64,000 bases of DNA from an uncultured Flavobacteriaceae bacterium. Lineage in GTDB: Bacteria > Bacteroidota > Bacteroidia > Flavobacteriales > Flavobacteriaceae. This document shows positions 41,288 to 51,458 of this stretch, in pieces (the stretch's first letter is position 1; every line of letters starts with the position of its first letter). The notes beneath the pieces were generated by a model, which worked only from the letters and a program-made list of their open reading frames with translations, was not told the DNA's origin and searched no databases. The stretch covers positions 985,001-1,049,000 of the forward strand of contig CALSLW010000001.1 in assembly GCA_943787295.1 (NCBI GenBank). Reading direction: 5' to 3'. A program made the translations under genes and the position numbers.

Positions 41288-42349
41288 ATGAAACACTACT
41301 ACTATTTAAAATTATGCTCTATCGGTCTTTTTTCGCTCCTAATTATAGGTTGTCAAGATAAACCAGAAGAGAACAAATCCATAACCATTAGTGGAAACAT
41401 TAAAGAAGACAGTCACTGGACTGCAGATAAGCATTATATTCTAGATAAGCAGGTCACTGTTGAAGCGGGAACAACACTTACCATTGATCCTGGGACAGTT
41501 ATTAAGGCAAATCCGCAAGAAGCACCTAATGTCTCTATGCTTGTTGTCGCTCGAGGAGCAAAATTAATGGCTAGAGGAACCGCAGAAAAACCCATTATTT
41601 TCACTTCTGTAAATGACGATATAGACACTTCTAATGACGCAAAATCATCGCTTAGAAGTAATGATGTAGGTTTATGGGGTGGAGTAATTATCTTAGGGAA
41701 TGCACCTGTCTCACTTTCTAATGGTGATGATGAAACCTTTTATGTAGGCCTTGAACCCAATAGCAAAAACAGTTACTATGGTGGAACTAACCCAGAAGAT
41801 AATTCTGGGGTTTTAGAATATGTCTCTATTCGTCATGGAGGTGTTTTTATAGGAACTGGTAGCGAATCAAATGGTTTAACCTTATGCGGAGTTGGTGCTA
41901 AAACAATCATTAACCAAGTTGAAATATTTGCTAATCAAGACGACGGAATAGAATTGTTTGGCGGAACTGTAAATGTGGACAATCTAATCGTTCACGCCAG
42001 TGATGATGATGCCATAGACATCGATGAGGGATATGCTGGAAATATTTCAAATTTTTTAATCGAATTAGTGGACGCATCGGATAATGCTATTGAAATAAGT
42101 GGTGGACAATCCGAAGAAGCAGGTGCTTTTACTTTGAAAAATGGACTTATTGACGGAATGGGTTTAGCCTCTACCGCGATTTATTCAATTGATGAGAAAG
42201 CGAAAGGTATGATTTCAAACGTAAAAACAACTAATATGGGGGAATCGGTGACAAGTAATAATCAATCCAAAGGTGTTGTTATAAAAGAAACCGTTAATGA
42301 GACAAAGAATATAATGAATTTTGAGTGGACTCGCGCTAAGCAAAACTAA
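41288..42349 (+). CDS. Lipoprotein, right-handed beta-helix-like, unknown function
   Basis: Lipobox SLLIIGCQDKPEE; ITISGNIKEDSHWTADKHYILDKQVTVEAGTTLTIDPGTVIKA repeat-like pattern. Confidence 0.75.
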   Translation: MKHYYYLKLCSIGLFSLLIIGCQDKPEENKSITISGNIKEDSHWTADKHYILDKQVTVEAGTTLTIDPGTVIKANPQEAPNVSMLVVARGAKLMARGTAEKPIIFTSVNDDIDTSNDAKSSLRSNDVGLWGGVIILGNAPVSLSNGDDETFYVGLEPNSKNSYYGGTNPEDNSGVLEYVSIRHGGVFIGTGSESNGLTLCGVGAKTIINQVEIFANQDDGIELFGGTVNVDNLIVHASDDDAIDIDEGYAGNISNFLIELVDASDNAIEISGGQSEEAGAFTLKNGLIDGMGLASTAIYSIDEKAKGMISNVKTTNMGESVTSNNQSKGVVIKETVNETKNIMNFEWTRAKQN

Positions 42350-42383
42350 TCCACTTTCTACGACTATAAAAAAGGGCCCTTTT

Positions 42384-42563
42384 TTATTCTTCTAAATTCA
42401 TGGCCGAGAAATGGATTAATTCTCGATCATACAAATAAGTCAATTGTATGGGACGACAACACACCTCGCAATCTTCCACATAATGTTGTTCAGATTCTAT
42501 TGATTCTAAGAACATTGAAATGGTTTCCCAGCAATATGGACATTGAAAATGATGTTCAAACAT
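42384..42563 (-). CDS. CPXCG-motif cysteine-rich small protein (59 aa)
   Basis: Translated by hand: MFEHHFQCPYCWETISMFLESIESEQHYVEDCEVCCRPIQLTYLYDRELIHFSAMNLEE; start overlaps the upstream ABC-F stop (TAATG). Confidence 0.82.
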   Translation of the reverse strand: MFEHHFQCPYCWETISMFLESIESEQHYVEDCEVCCRPIQLTYLYDRELIHFSAMNLEE

Positions 42564-44473
42564 TAGTGTTCAAATTGCATTAATTCTTCTACAACTTCTT
42601 CCCATTGCTCCATAGCTTTTGCTAATTTTTCCTTTTTTTGGTTATATCCTTCAAAGAAATTAGGCAGCGCTATGGTCGCATCATAATTGATTTCTAATTC
42701 AACATCGATGGATTTGATTTCTTTTTCTAAATCAGCAATAGTACGTTCGATTTTAGATTGCTTATTCTGTAAGGATTTAATCTTCTTTTGAAGCTGATAA
42801 TCATTTATGTTCGTCTCCTCTTTTTTCTTTTTAACATTTACAACACGTTCCAACTCTACTAAGGAGTCTAATTTTTTCTGTTCTAAATAGAATTGAATGT
42901 CTCCCAAATATTCTGTTAATTTGTGGTCTTTGAACTCTAGCACACGGTCACTTAGCCCTTGAAGAAAATCCCGGTCGTGGGATATTAATATTAAGGTCCC
43001 TTGGAACTTTTTTAAAGCCTCTTTTAAAACATTTTTAGACCGAATATCTAGGTGATTTGTAGGCTCATCCATTACTAAGACGTTAAATGGAGAGAGTAAA
43101 AGTTTGCAAAGGGCTAATCGATTTCTTTCTCCACCAGAGAGCACCTTAACTTTCTTTTCCACATCATCCCCCCTAAACATAAATGCCCCTAACATATCTC
43201 GAACTCTAGAACGGTTCTCGTCTGTAGCAGCATCTTCCATGGTTTGCAATAGACTTAAGGACCCATCGAGATATTCTGCTTGATTTTGAGCAAAATATCC
43301 CAACATTACATTATGTCCTAGTTCACAACTTCCTTGAAAGTCGATTTCATTGACAATGATTTTAGCTAAGGTGGATTTACCTTGTCCATTTTGTCCTACA
43401 AAAGCGGTTTTTGTCCCTCTTTCGATTTCGACGTCTACTTCTTGTAATACTTTTTTCTCGTCATAATTTTTAGAAACTTTCTCGACCTGCAAAACTACCT
43501 TTCCTGGTTGTTGTGCTACAGGAAACTTAAGTTTCATTGCAGCGTTATCTTCGGCATCAACCTCGATACGCTCTATTTTATCTAATTTTTTAATTAAAGA
43601 TTGTGCCATAGAGGCTTTAGATGCTTTTGCCCTAAAACGCTCTATTAATTTTTCTGTTTGTTCTATTTCTTTGGCTTGATTTTTTTGAGCAGCTCTTTGC
43701 TGAGTCATAATCTCTTCCCGTAGCAATAGATAAGCAGAATAGGACTTTCTGTAATCATATATCCTCCCGGCAACAATTTCTATGGTTCTATTAGAAGTGT
43801 TATCTAAAAACATTTTATCGTGAGAAACAAGTACAACCGCGCCGCGATATTTTGTTAAAAAATCTTCTAACCAGATAATCGATTCAATATCGAGGTGATT
43901 CGTAGGCTCATCCAGCAGTAAAATATCATTGTCCTGCAATAATAATTTTGCTAGCTCGATACGCATTCTCCAACCTCCAGAAAAAGTATCTGTCTTCTTG
44001 TTAAAGTCGGCTGTTTGAAAGCCTAGTCCTTGTAGAATTCGTTCTGTCGTGCCTTGATAATTGTACCCGCCTATGAGTTCATAGCGTTCTGTGGCATCAT
44101 TTAAAGCAATGATAAGATCGTTATAGGCAGACGATTCATAGTCTGTTCTTGTGACAAGCGCTTGGTTAATTTCTTCCATTTGCGCTTCTAATTGCTTGAT
44201 TTCTTCAAAAGCTTGATAAGCCTCTTCAAGGACAGTTCTTCCTTTTTCAAAATCAATATCCTGACGCAGAAAGCCCAGTTGCACCTCTTTTTCTTTTGAG
44301 ATCGAACCAGCGGTTGGTTCTTGATCTTTTGCAATCAAGTGTAAAAGAGTTGATTTTCCCGCACCATTTTTTCCTACAAGACCTACCCTATCGCCGGCTG
44401 CTAAGCGGAAAGAAACATCACTAAATAAAGTTTCACCGCCAAAAGAGACCGTCATATTTTGAACACTAAGCAT
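42563..44473 (-). CDS. ABC-F family ATP-binding protein
   Basis: Two ABC domains: GKNGAGKSTLLHLIA / FSGGWRMRIELAKLLLQDNDILLLDEPTNHLD and GQNGQGKSTLAKII / LSGGERNRLALCKLLLSPFNVLVMDEPTNHLD. Confidence 0.95.
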   Translation of the reverse strand: MLSVQNMTVSFGGETLFSDVSFRLAAGDRVGLVGKNGAGKSTLLHLIAKDQEPTAGSISKEKEVQLGFLRQDIDFEKGRTVLEEAYQAFEEIKQLEAQMEEINQALVTRTDYESSAYNDLIIALNDATERYELIGGYNYQGTTERILQGLGFQTADFNKKTDTFSGGWRMRIELAKLLLQDNDILLLDEPTNHLDIESIIWLEDFLTKYRGAVVLVSHDKMFLDNTSNRTIEIVAGRIYDYRKSYSAYLLLREEIMTQQRAAQKNQAKEIEQTEKLIERFRAKASKASMAQSLIKKLDKIERIEVDAEDNAAMKLKFPVAQQPGKVVLQVEKVSKNYDEKKVLQEVDVEIERGTKTAFVGQNGQGKSTLAKIIVNEIDFQGSCELGHNVMLGYFAQNQAEYLDGSLSLLQTMEDAATDENRSRVRDMLGAFMFRGDDVEKKVKVLSGGERNRLALCKLLLSPFNVLVMDEPTNHLDIRSKNVLKEALKKFQGTLILISHDRDFLQGLSDRVLEFKDHKLTEYLGDIQFYLEQKKLDSLVELERVVNVKKKKEETNINDYQLQKKIKSLQNKQSKIERTIADLEKEIKSIDVELEINYDATIALPNFFEGYNQKKEKLAKAMEQWEEVVEELMQFEH

Positions 44474-44523
44474 ACCTTAAATTTGTTACAAAAGTGAGAA
44501 AACAGACGGACATAGAATTATTT

Positions 44524-45570
44524 TCAGTCCTTTTTTTCAAAGCGATTTATGTTCACTTCTTTGGGCAAAGCTTCTTGGCCATTAATATGCTTAAATAACC
44601 AACTAGCCGCCGTTGGCGCTGTTAAAACTCCGCGGGATCCCATTCCATTGAACAAATGTAAATTCTTATATTTCTTGTGGGTTCCTAGCAAAGGACGGCG
44701 ATCCTTTACAGTAGGACGAATATGGGTAATTTGCTTTTCAATGGTGTAAGGGACGTCGATCATTCGTTCAATTTTATCTTTTATCCATTTGGCACCTTCT
44801 GCTGTTATATTGAGGGATTTATCTTGTTGCTCAAAAGAGGCGCCAGCCCAGTATTTATCTCCCCCTAAGGGAGCAATAAAAATAGGTCCTTTTAAGATGG
44901 TCTCGAGCTTTAGCTCTGGCGCATCAATGATTAGAATTTGCCCTTTGGATCCCACCAGTGGAACATCTTTAAAATAAGGATTATTGATCATCGCATAACC
45001 CTCACAAAAAACAAGATGCTTTGCCTTAATCTCACCATAAGTCAAATATGAAGGAGTGATATTTAATTTTGAATACTCAAATGAAGAAGTCGTTAAGTGT
45101 GCGCTAATACAATTTTTATAGGCTTGAATTAAGGCAGTGGTATCTAGACGTCCACAGTGTTTTACTTTGGCGTAGCCTAAGGGTGCTTTAACACCCAAAA
45201 TGGAATTGTTATAAATCTTAGGATCTAAATAACTAGAGAGACCAGAACGGTCAGAAGCTACCATCCATTGATTGTGTTCTGCTGTCTGAGCAAACAATTT
45301 TATGATGGGGTGAGGAAAGATGAATTGTTTTGACAATCGTTCTTCTATCGCGCTATAAAAGGGCAAGGCAGCTGTGTGAAGTGCTTCCCCTTGCCAGGTC
45401 ATATTAAACCGTTTTAAAACAGTAGGATTATAAATTCCTGCTGCAATGACAGATGATCCTGCTTGCGCTTGATCGATCACATGAAAAGAATGTCCCTGTA
45501 GTTTCAAAGTTTCTGCATAGGCTAAACCAGCTAGACCAAAACCGACAATTAGGGTATCTACTTGTTTCAT
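44524..45570 (-). CDS. FAD-dependent (DAO-type) oxidoreductase
   Basis: VDTLIVGFGLAGLAYAETLKLQGHSFHVID; GSRGVLTAPTAASWL; likely start ATG 45570. Confidence 0.87.
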   Translation of the reverse strand: MKQVDTLIVGFGLAGLAYAETLKLQGHSFHVIDQAQAGSSVIAAGIYNPTVLKRFNMTWQGEALHTAALPFYSAIEERLSKQFIFPHPIIKLFAQTAEHNQWMVASDRSGLSSYLDPKIYNNSILGVKAPLGYAKVKHCGRLDTTALIQAYKNCISAHLTTSSFEYSKLNITPSYLTYGEIKAKHLVFCEGYAMINNPYFKDVPLVGSKGQILIIDAPELKLETILKGPIFIAPLGGDKYWAGASFEQQDKSLNITAEGAKWIKDKIERMIDVPYTIEKQITHIRPTVKDRRPLLGTHKKYKNLHLFNGMGSRGVLTAPTAASWLFKHINGQEALPKEVNINRFEKKD

Positions 45571-45587
45571 TGAGGAGCTAAAATACA

Positions 45588-45612
45588 AAACGCTGCCCTA
45601 GGGCAGCGTCTT
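45588..45612 (-). terminator. Terminator downstream of gldN (perfect palindrome ACGCTGCCCTAGGGCAGCGT)
   Basis: 20-bp GC-rich palindrome followed on the minus strand by TTTTGTATTTT. Confidence 0.7.
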
Positions 45613-45634
45613 ATAAAATATTAATCTAATAAAA

Positions 45635-46567
45635 TTAGTTGTTCCACATATCCTGTTCAAAATCGCGGATAACTGACTTAATTCGTTCTGATTCTAGGAG
45701 TTGCTGCAATGCATCTTCATAGATATAAGAATCAACTTGACGATCTTGATAAACATTTTCTTCTTTGTAGATCACAGAATTAAATCGACGTGAATTAAGC
45801 ATATGATCAAAAGAAATAGGCTGTGATGAATTACGAGTGTTAAAGACATAAGCCTCGTTTAAGACCTCACGTGCATCTGGAAACCAAACCCAGAACAAAG
45901 GATACAATTCTGTTTTATCAATTTCACCTTTTTCAAGTTGTGGGTTATAGATTTCTTTATCTGGTGCACAAGGAGCAATCCCTAGTAAGCGGAATTTCAT
46001 CTCACCTTGTCTTTTGTCAAAGTACCAAGTTCCTTTAATGCGATATTCTACTACATCTCTAGATTTGATTCTCTCGCTAAAGCCATACTTTTCTTCGATT
46101 TGTTGTTCTGTTAATATATCTTCATTAACAGCTCCCTCATACCCTAAGTTATATCCACTAAAGGTAATCTCTTCAAGTACTTGCTCGTAAGTGAATTTAT
46201 CTCTAAAATAACCATCGCGATCTCCATATACCTCTTTAATTCTTCCATCTTCAATACCTTGCACTAAAACATCATATAATGATCTTCTATCCTCGCCTAG
46301 ATTTTGAGGTTCAGTAGGGTAATAATAAGGAAAGTTTATTCGCTCGTCTAGATCAATTTTTTCCCAAACGGTTTTAGACCAAAGTACATCTCTGTCATCA
46401 ATGAATCCATACGCTAGGGGTTCTTCATCGTTTGCTAAAACTTGCTGTTCGTTTAATTTACCAACTTCTTGAGGCACTCTTGCATTAAGCAAATTAGCTT
46501 GCCCCATCACAGGAGTGACAGAAAAGGTAAGGGTAAACAAAAACGCAACAAACAATGACTTTTTCAT
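45635..46567 (-). CDS. gldN: Gliding motility / T9SS protein GldN
   Basis: DDRDVLWSKTVWEKIDLDERINFPYYYPTE...; LFWVWFPDAREVL; position in gldKLMN. Confidence 0.95.
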   Translation of the reverse strand: MKKSLFVAFLFTLTFSVTPVMGQANLLNARVPQEVGKLNEQQVLANDEEPLAYGFIDDRDVLWSKTVWEKIDLDERINFPYYYPTEPQNLGEDRRSLYDVLVQGIEDGRIKEVYGDRDGYFRDKFTYEQVLEEITFSGYNLGYEGAVNEDILTEQQIEEKYGFSERIKSRDVVEYRIKGTWYFDKRQGEMKFRLLGIAPCAPDKEIYNPQLEKGEIDKTELYPLFWVWFPDAREVLNEAYVFNTRNSSQPISFDHMLNSRRFNSVIYKEENVYQDRQVDSYIYEDALQQLLESERIKSVIRDFEQDMWNN

Positions 46568-46570
46568 GAT

Positions 46571-48151
46571 CTATAGAATTTCGATAAGCACTGGTGCTAC
46601 ACGTTTAAACTTATATTTTGGATTTGCAGGGTTTTGAACTTCTAAATCGACGATGCTAATTTCCTGTCCAGATCTAGCCCTACTAATTGCTTTAACCGCT
46701 TTAGGGCATAAAGAACTTCCGTTACATGTAATGGTTGGTGAACCAGGTACACGAATTTTAAACTTTAATACTCTAAGTGTTAAATCAAAGTCAAAGTCTT
46801 CCATTCTTGCTCCAACACTAGCTTTAGTAATAGAGGATTTAGGCATTCTTACACTTCCCGATTGATCGAAGAAGGTAGCATTAGGCCTTGGAAGATCTTT
46901 GATTCTAAATTTAGTTTTTGTAGAAATATTTTGTCCATCTGGTAAAGTTCCACTTGCAGTAATTCTTACCTCTCTTCCTTTTCCAGGGTTCATGATAAAC
47001 TTACTTCCTCTAACTCTTTTAAGACCCGGAGCAGAGGCTCGGATTTTATTGTCAGAGATTCCAGGGATAGAGATAGTCATTGGATTCTCAACCCCGCGAT
47101 AAACAACATTCATCTTATCTGCAGAAATCACTGCAGCATTAGGTTTAGAAATTACAGCGAATGATTGAGATACTGGGATACGTGATTCAACCCCTGCATC
47201 GCGGAAGATTAAATCTCCCTCAATAACATGATCTCCAGGACTACCAGCACTAATATTTAACTTAATCCCTCCAGGGATTTTTTCATATTGACTTTCATCC
47301 AGTTTACGACCATCAATAGTCACATCTACTGAATTAGGATTTTGTGCACCACTTTTTCTACCAAGTATAACACTACCGTCAAAAGTCTCGCCTTGATAAT
47401 AAGCCATTTTATCTGCTTTTAATAAAGTGATGTAGTTGTCTGTATTTACTTTACTACTTGCTTCAAGCTCTTTTCCTAATAATGCATTTAACACATCGCT
47501 TTCTGTTAAGCGGATATCGTTTTGCATCATCGTTAATTTAGCCAAAGAAGAAATTAGTGGAAACCCTTCAAAGTTATAAGATAACCATGGTTGTGGTTGT
47601 CCATCGCTATTTTGAACATTTCCCTCGAAATCACCAGTGAAGAAACGTTCTTCAACCAACTCAGTGTACTGAGGGTATTGTGAGGCAAATACCTGAATAA
47701 CACGCATTTTATAAGCGTTAATGATGTCAACAAATGCCTGCCCATCTGGACCTACACCGTTTGCATCAAAGAAAACAAGATCAAGGGCTTCGCCTTTATC
47801 CATTTGAGAATATTCCATTAAATCTGGATCAGCTTCTCTTTGTTTTTCAGTGATTTGATCTTTAATTTCTTGTATGCGTGCATAGAAGGCATCAGATTCT
47901 TTACGAATCTCTTTGGCGGTTCTATCATGACCAACCCATTTACCTTCTTTTTCTTGAGCGTTTACTTCAATTTTGTCATAATAGATAACATTTCCTTGAT
48001 TGACACGCTCGTTAGCGCTTTGAATTTTCTTGAACATTTGTCCAAAACCATCCAAAACTTCTTTACTAACATTTAATGCTAACATGGTAATAAATACCAA
48101 GTACATCAACGCAATAAGTTTATTACGTGGGGATTCTTTTGCTCCTGCCAT
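46571..48151 (-). CDS. gldM: Gliding motility / T9SS protein GldM
   Basis: MAGAKESPRNKLIALMYLVFITMLALNVSKEVLDGF N-terminal helix; position in gldKLMN. Confidence 0.96.
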   Translation of the reverse strand: MAGAKESPRNKLIALMYLVFITMLALNVSKEVLDGFGQMFKKIQSANERVNQGNVIYYDKIEVNAQEKEGKWVGHDRTAKEIRKESDAFYARIQEIKDQITEKQREADPDLMEYSQMDKGEALDLVFFDANGVGPDGQAFVDIINAYKMRVIQVFASQYPQYTELVEERFFTGDFEGNVQNSDGQPQPWLSYNFEGFPLISSLAKLTMMQNDIRLTESDVLNALLGKELEASSKVNTDNYITLLKADKMAYYQGETFDGSVILGRKSGAQNPNSVDVTIDGRKLDESQYEKIPGGIKLNISAGSPGDHVIEGDLIFRDAGVESRIPVSQSFAVISKPNAAVISADKMNVVYRGVENPMTISIPGISDNKIRASAPGLKRVRGSKFIMNPGKGREVRITASGTLPDGQNISTKTKFRIKDLPRPNATFFDQSGSVRMPKSSITKASVGARMEDFDFDLTLRVLKFKIRVPGSPTITCNGSSLCPKAVKAISRARSGQEISIVDLEVQNPANPKYKFKRVAPVLIEIL

Positions 48152-48158
48152 GGCTTAC

Positions 48159-48803
48159 TTAGTTTTTGTTCATAGCAGAAAGCATTCCACCATATACTTG
48201 ATTAAGTGTAGCTAAATTATCAGATAAAGCTTCCATTTGTGCTTTTAAACGCTCAGCGTTTTGTGCAACTTGATCATTGTATGCACCATGAGACCCCGCA
48301 CTTTGAACTTGAGCTTGGTATAATTCATTTAATGATGCTAATTGAACTGCAGCCTTATTTAATTGATCTGCATAGCTTTGAGAAGAGGATGCAGCTTCAG
48401 CCACTGGGGAAAGTGCTCTAGCCGAAGCTTCTAGATTTTGTATACTTTTTGTTAAGTTACCAACTAGACTAACGTCTAATTTTGCTTCTTTTAAAATATC
48501 ATCTATTTTTCCTGATAAACTTTCTTCTTTAGCTCCATCTGATTTACTTGTTCCACCAGAATGTTTACTTACATATTCGTCTTGTTCTTCGCGAACATCG
48601 TCTAACATTAATCCTCCTACAAGGAAAATAATTGCCTCTGTTCCTAATCCAAGTCCGAGTACTACTCCCCCTGTGATCGGTCCAATCTCAAGGTGGAGAA
48701 TTTTAAATAATGCTCCTACAATTACTACAGCTCCCCCAATTTGGAATAGCATGTGCATAATAATTTTTCTTCTTAACCGTCCTTTTAGTTGTTTTGCGTC
48801 CAT
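48159..48803 (-). CDS. gldL: Gliding motility / T9SS protein GldL
   Basis: Two N-terminal TM helices, FKILHLEIGPITGGVVLGLGLGTEAIIFLV; position in gldKLMN. Confidence 0.95.
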   Translation of the reverse strand: MDAKQLKGRLRRKIIMHMLFQIGGAVVIVGALFKILHLEIGPITGGVVLGLGLGTEAIIFLVGGLMLDDVREEQDEYVSKHSGGTSKSDGAKEESLSGKIDDILKEAKLDVSLVGNLTKSIQNLEASARALSPVAEAASSSQSYADQLNKAAVQLASLNELYQAQVQSAGSHGAYNDQVAQNAERLKAQMEALSDNLATLNQVYGGMLSAMNKN

Positions 48804-48843
48804 TTTTTTGAAATATATTAGTATTGCCTAAAGATAAAATTTT

Positions 48844-50223
48844 CTATTTAATTTTGACTTTTTCAGAACCTAAATAATCTTGAACAGTTCTAAAGCCAAT
48901 ATAACTTCTTGCAGTGTCTTGATATTCATAATCACGAGAACTTACTCGTAAGTAATACGCAACATCTTTCCATGATCCTCCACGAACCACTTTACGTCTT
49001 TCGTTGTTTAAAGACATATTAGGGTTTAAAGAAGAAACATATTCGTAAGCACCTGGATCATAAGAAGATTCAGTCCACTCAGATACATTACCTGCCATAT
49101 TGTATAGGTTGAAATCATTGGGTAAATAAGATTTTGCCTCAACTGCGTACATCGCTTGATCTGCAGAGTAGTCACCTCTTAAAGGTTTAAAGTTAGCCAA
49201 GAAACAACCGCGGTCGTTTAAAAGATATGGAGATCCCCATGGGTAAGTCCCTGCAGGAATTCCTCCTCTAGCTGCATATTCCCATTCAGCTTCTGTAGGC
49301 AATCTAAAGTTATTCACTAGTGGTTTCCCTTTTTCTTTTTGGTAAGAATTTTTATAGTGAGTTCTCCAGTTACAAAATGCTACAGCTTGTTTCCATGAGA
49401 TACCAACAACTGGATAATCCAAATAAGCAGGATGCCAGAAGTAATCGTTATGCATAGGTTCGTTGTAAGAATAATTAAAGTCTTTAATCCACACTGTTGT
49501 GTCTGGATAAATCTCTAATTCTTCTTTGTGTATAAATGGCAATCTATCGCGCGTGCCAGGATCCCTTTTTCTGGCTTGGGCAGCAGCTTCTGCATCAAAC
49601 CATGAATATTTATACTTTAATTTTCTAACGTCAATTTTCATCTCGCCGTTATACCAAACTTCTGGTGGTAAATAAAGGCTATCCATCACCTCAACATAGT
49701 CTAAGTCGACATAGCTGTTTGGGTCATATTCTACGTCTTGATCCCAGTTTAAAGGACGTCCTAAAAGAGGCTCCCCTGTTTCAGGATCAATATAGTTTTC
49801 CCGCATGTACTTTTGGAATGGGGTCATGTCTGCAGTATCTGCATCTTTAAAGGCAAATTCACCGATACCTTCTCCGGCATTACCGTCTTCACCTAAACCG
49901 TTTTCGTCAGCTTTACGCGCTAGCATAGCTAGAGCTACAGAGTCTCTTACCCAATAAACAAATTGTTTGTATTCACTGTTAGTGATTTCGGTTTCATCCA
50001 TGTAAAAAGAACGCACTGTAACAGTTTTAGCGGGTGCATTTTTTAACTGTGCCACATCGTCGTCTTGTTTACCCATGATAAAAGCACCCCCTTCTACAAG
50101 GGTCATACCATAGGGCTTTTCAGGGAACCATTTCTTCTCTTTTACACCAATAAGTTCTCCACGCTTATTTCCACAGCTGTAGATTAACATCATCGCAAAA
50201 ATGAAAACAATAATTTTTTTCAT
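48844..50223 (-). CDS. gldK: Gliding motility / T9SS lipoprotein GldK
   Basis: Lipobox MLIYSCGN; FGE-sulfatase-like GGAFIMG...DETEITNSEYKQFVYWVRDS...RLPTEAEWEYAARGG...VVRGGSWKD. Confidence 0.96.
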   Translation of the reverse strand: MKKIIVFIFAMMLIYSCGNKRGELIGVKEKKWFPEKPYGMTLVEGGAFIMGKQDDDVAQLKNAPAKTVTVRSFYMDETEITNSEYKQFVYWVRDSVALAMLARKADENGLGEDGNAGEGIGEFAFKDADTADMTPFQKYMRENYIDPETGEPLLGRPLNWDQDVEYDPNSYVDLDYVEVMDSLYLPPEVWYNGEMKIDVRKLKYKYSWFDAEAAAQARKRDPGTRDRLPFIHKEELEIYPDTTVWIKDFNYSYNEPMHNDYFWHPAYLDYPVVGISWKQAVAFCNWRTHYKNSYQKEKGKPLVNNFRLPTEAEWEYAARGGIPAGTYPWGSPYLLNDRGCFLANFKPLRGDYSADQAMYAVEAKSYLPNDFNLYNMAGNVSEWTESSYDPGAYEYVSSLNPNMSLNNERRKVVRGGSWKDVAYYLRVSSRDYEYQDTARSYIGFRTVQDYLGSEKVKIK

Positions 50224-50309
50224 ATAGTCTTTTAACGTGGGGTGGTCAAATATATTTTATCTAATGCTAATTTTTTCTTAAAAAATTTAATGTCCATCCT
50301 TTTTATCAA

Positions 50310-51458
50310 TCACACTCTCTTAGATGCCCTCCACCAGCGATCTGGTAATACATCACTGCACGCGTCTAGATAATCTTGATGTGTGCAAGATAATAACGTA
50401 CTTCTTTTATTTTTATTATCTAAATAGTTTTCTGTTCGCATTTCCATCCACCATCTTTGGCTTTTATTACTTTTAAAGAAAATCAATTCTCTATCTGACA
50501 TCTGGACGGCATACTTAGTAAAACCTTGACTTGTCGCTACTGGGTATTCATCAAAACGATTATTTACACCTTCAACAAAGTACCAAATAATTTGTGACAG
50601 TAATTTATGAAAAATAGTAGAATTAGGTAAATCAAAGCACCCTAAAACGCTAATTCTATCACTAATCCCTGCATATCTAGACATCGCACATATGGTTCTA
50701 CTGTCAATCCCATTAGGCATTCCTTGCGGGAAAGTACCATCTGCGAGACTACTTAAAACTTTCATATCAAAGCTTGCAATATCTGCTTCTCTAAAGATGG
50801 GTTCTGTTTTTTCTGGATAATCAAGGACATGACCTAAACGAAATGCTTCAAAAAACAACTTATCTATAAGGTCTAACTCTTCTTGTGCAATTAGATAAGA
50901 TTGATACCCCAAGTTTGTGAAATTAAACAGCTTACTAGGGTTTTGCATGATAATTTCACTCATGTAAGATCGCCCGGATATTAATTCTTCTTCTTGCGAA
51001 AAGTCAAAACGATTGTCTACAGAGACAATATTTACCCATTGACTTGATTGTTCAAAAGAACGGTATAAGGCTACGGTTAGGTCTTGACTTCCTCCTAAAA
51101 AAACTGGAATAATATTTAATTGTCTTAAATGTGTAGCTATTGCAGACAAGGCGAAATAAGTATCTTCTGGGGTGTCTCCAGAGGGCAGATTACCTAAATC
51201 TGCAACTTTAACATGCCAGTTTCCAGGATATAGTTGATAGAATTCTCTTCTAAAAGCATCTATGTCATACTCCATAACTGGGTAATAACTATTTCTACTT
51301 TCTTGAATCCCAATAATGGCAATTTTAATTTCCTTTAAATCTGGAAAGCCTAATTTTTCTGTGTGAACTTGAATAGATTTTCCCAATACTTGATTAGGCA
51401 TTAAGGTAGCTACTCCTAATACAGTATCATCTACAGGGGTGAGAAAATCAAAGCTCAT
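50310..51458 (-). CDS. Arginase/formimidoylglutamase-fold family protein, degenerate metal site
   Basis: IAIIGIQESRNSYYP, LGNLPSGDTPEDT, VFLGGSQDLTVALY, VSVDNRFDFS, ASFDMKVLSS: ureohydrolase scaffold with substituted metal ligands. Confidence 0.8.
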   Translation of the reverse strand: MSFDFLTPVDDTVLGVATLMPNQVLGKSIQVHTEKLGFPDLKEIKIAIIGIQESRNSYYPVMEYDIDAFRREFYQLYPGNWHVKVADLGNLPSGDTPEDTYFALSAIATHLRQLNIIPVFLGGSQDLTVALYRSFEQSSQWVNIVSVDNRFDFSQEEELISGRSYMSEIIMQNPSKLFNFTNLGYQSYLIAQEELDLIDKLFFEAFRLGHVLDYPEKTEPIFREADIASFDMKVLSSLADGTFPQGMPNGIDSRTICAMSRYAGISDRISVLGCFDLPNSTIFHKLLSQIIWYFVEGVNNRFDEYPVATSQGFTKYAVQMSDRELIFFKSNKSQRWWMEMRTENYLDNKNKRSTLLSCTHQDYLDACSDVLPDRWWRASKRV

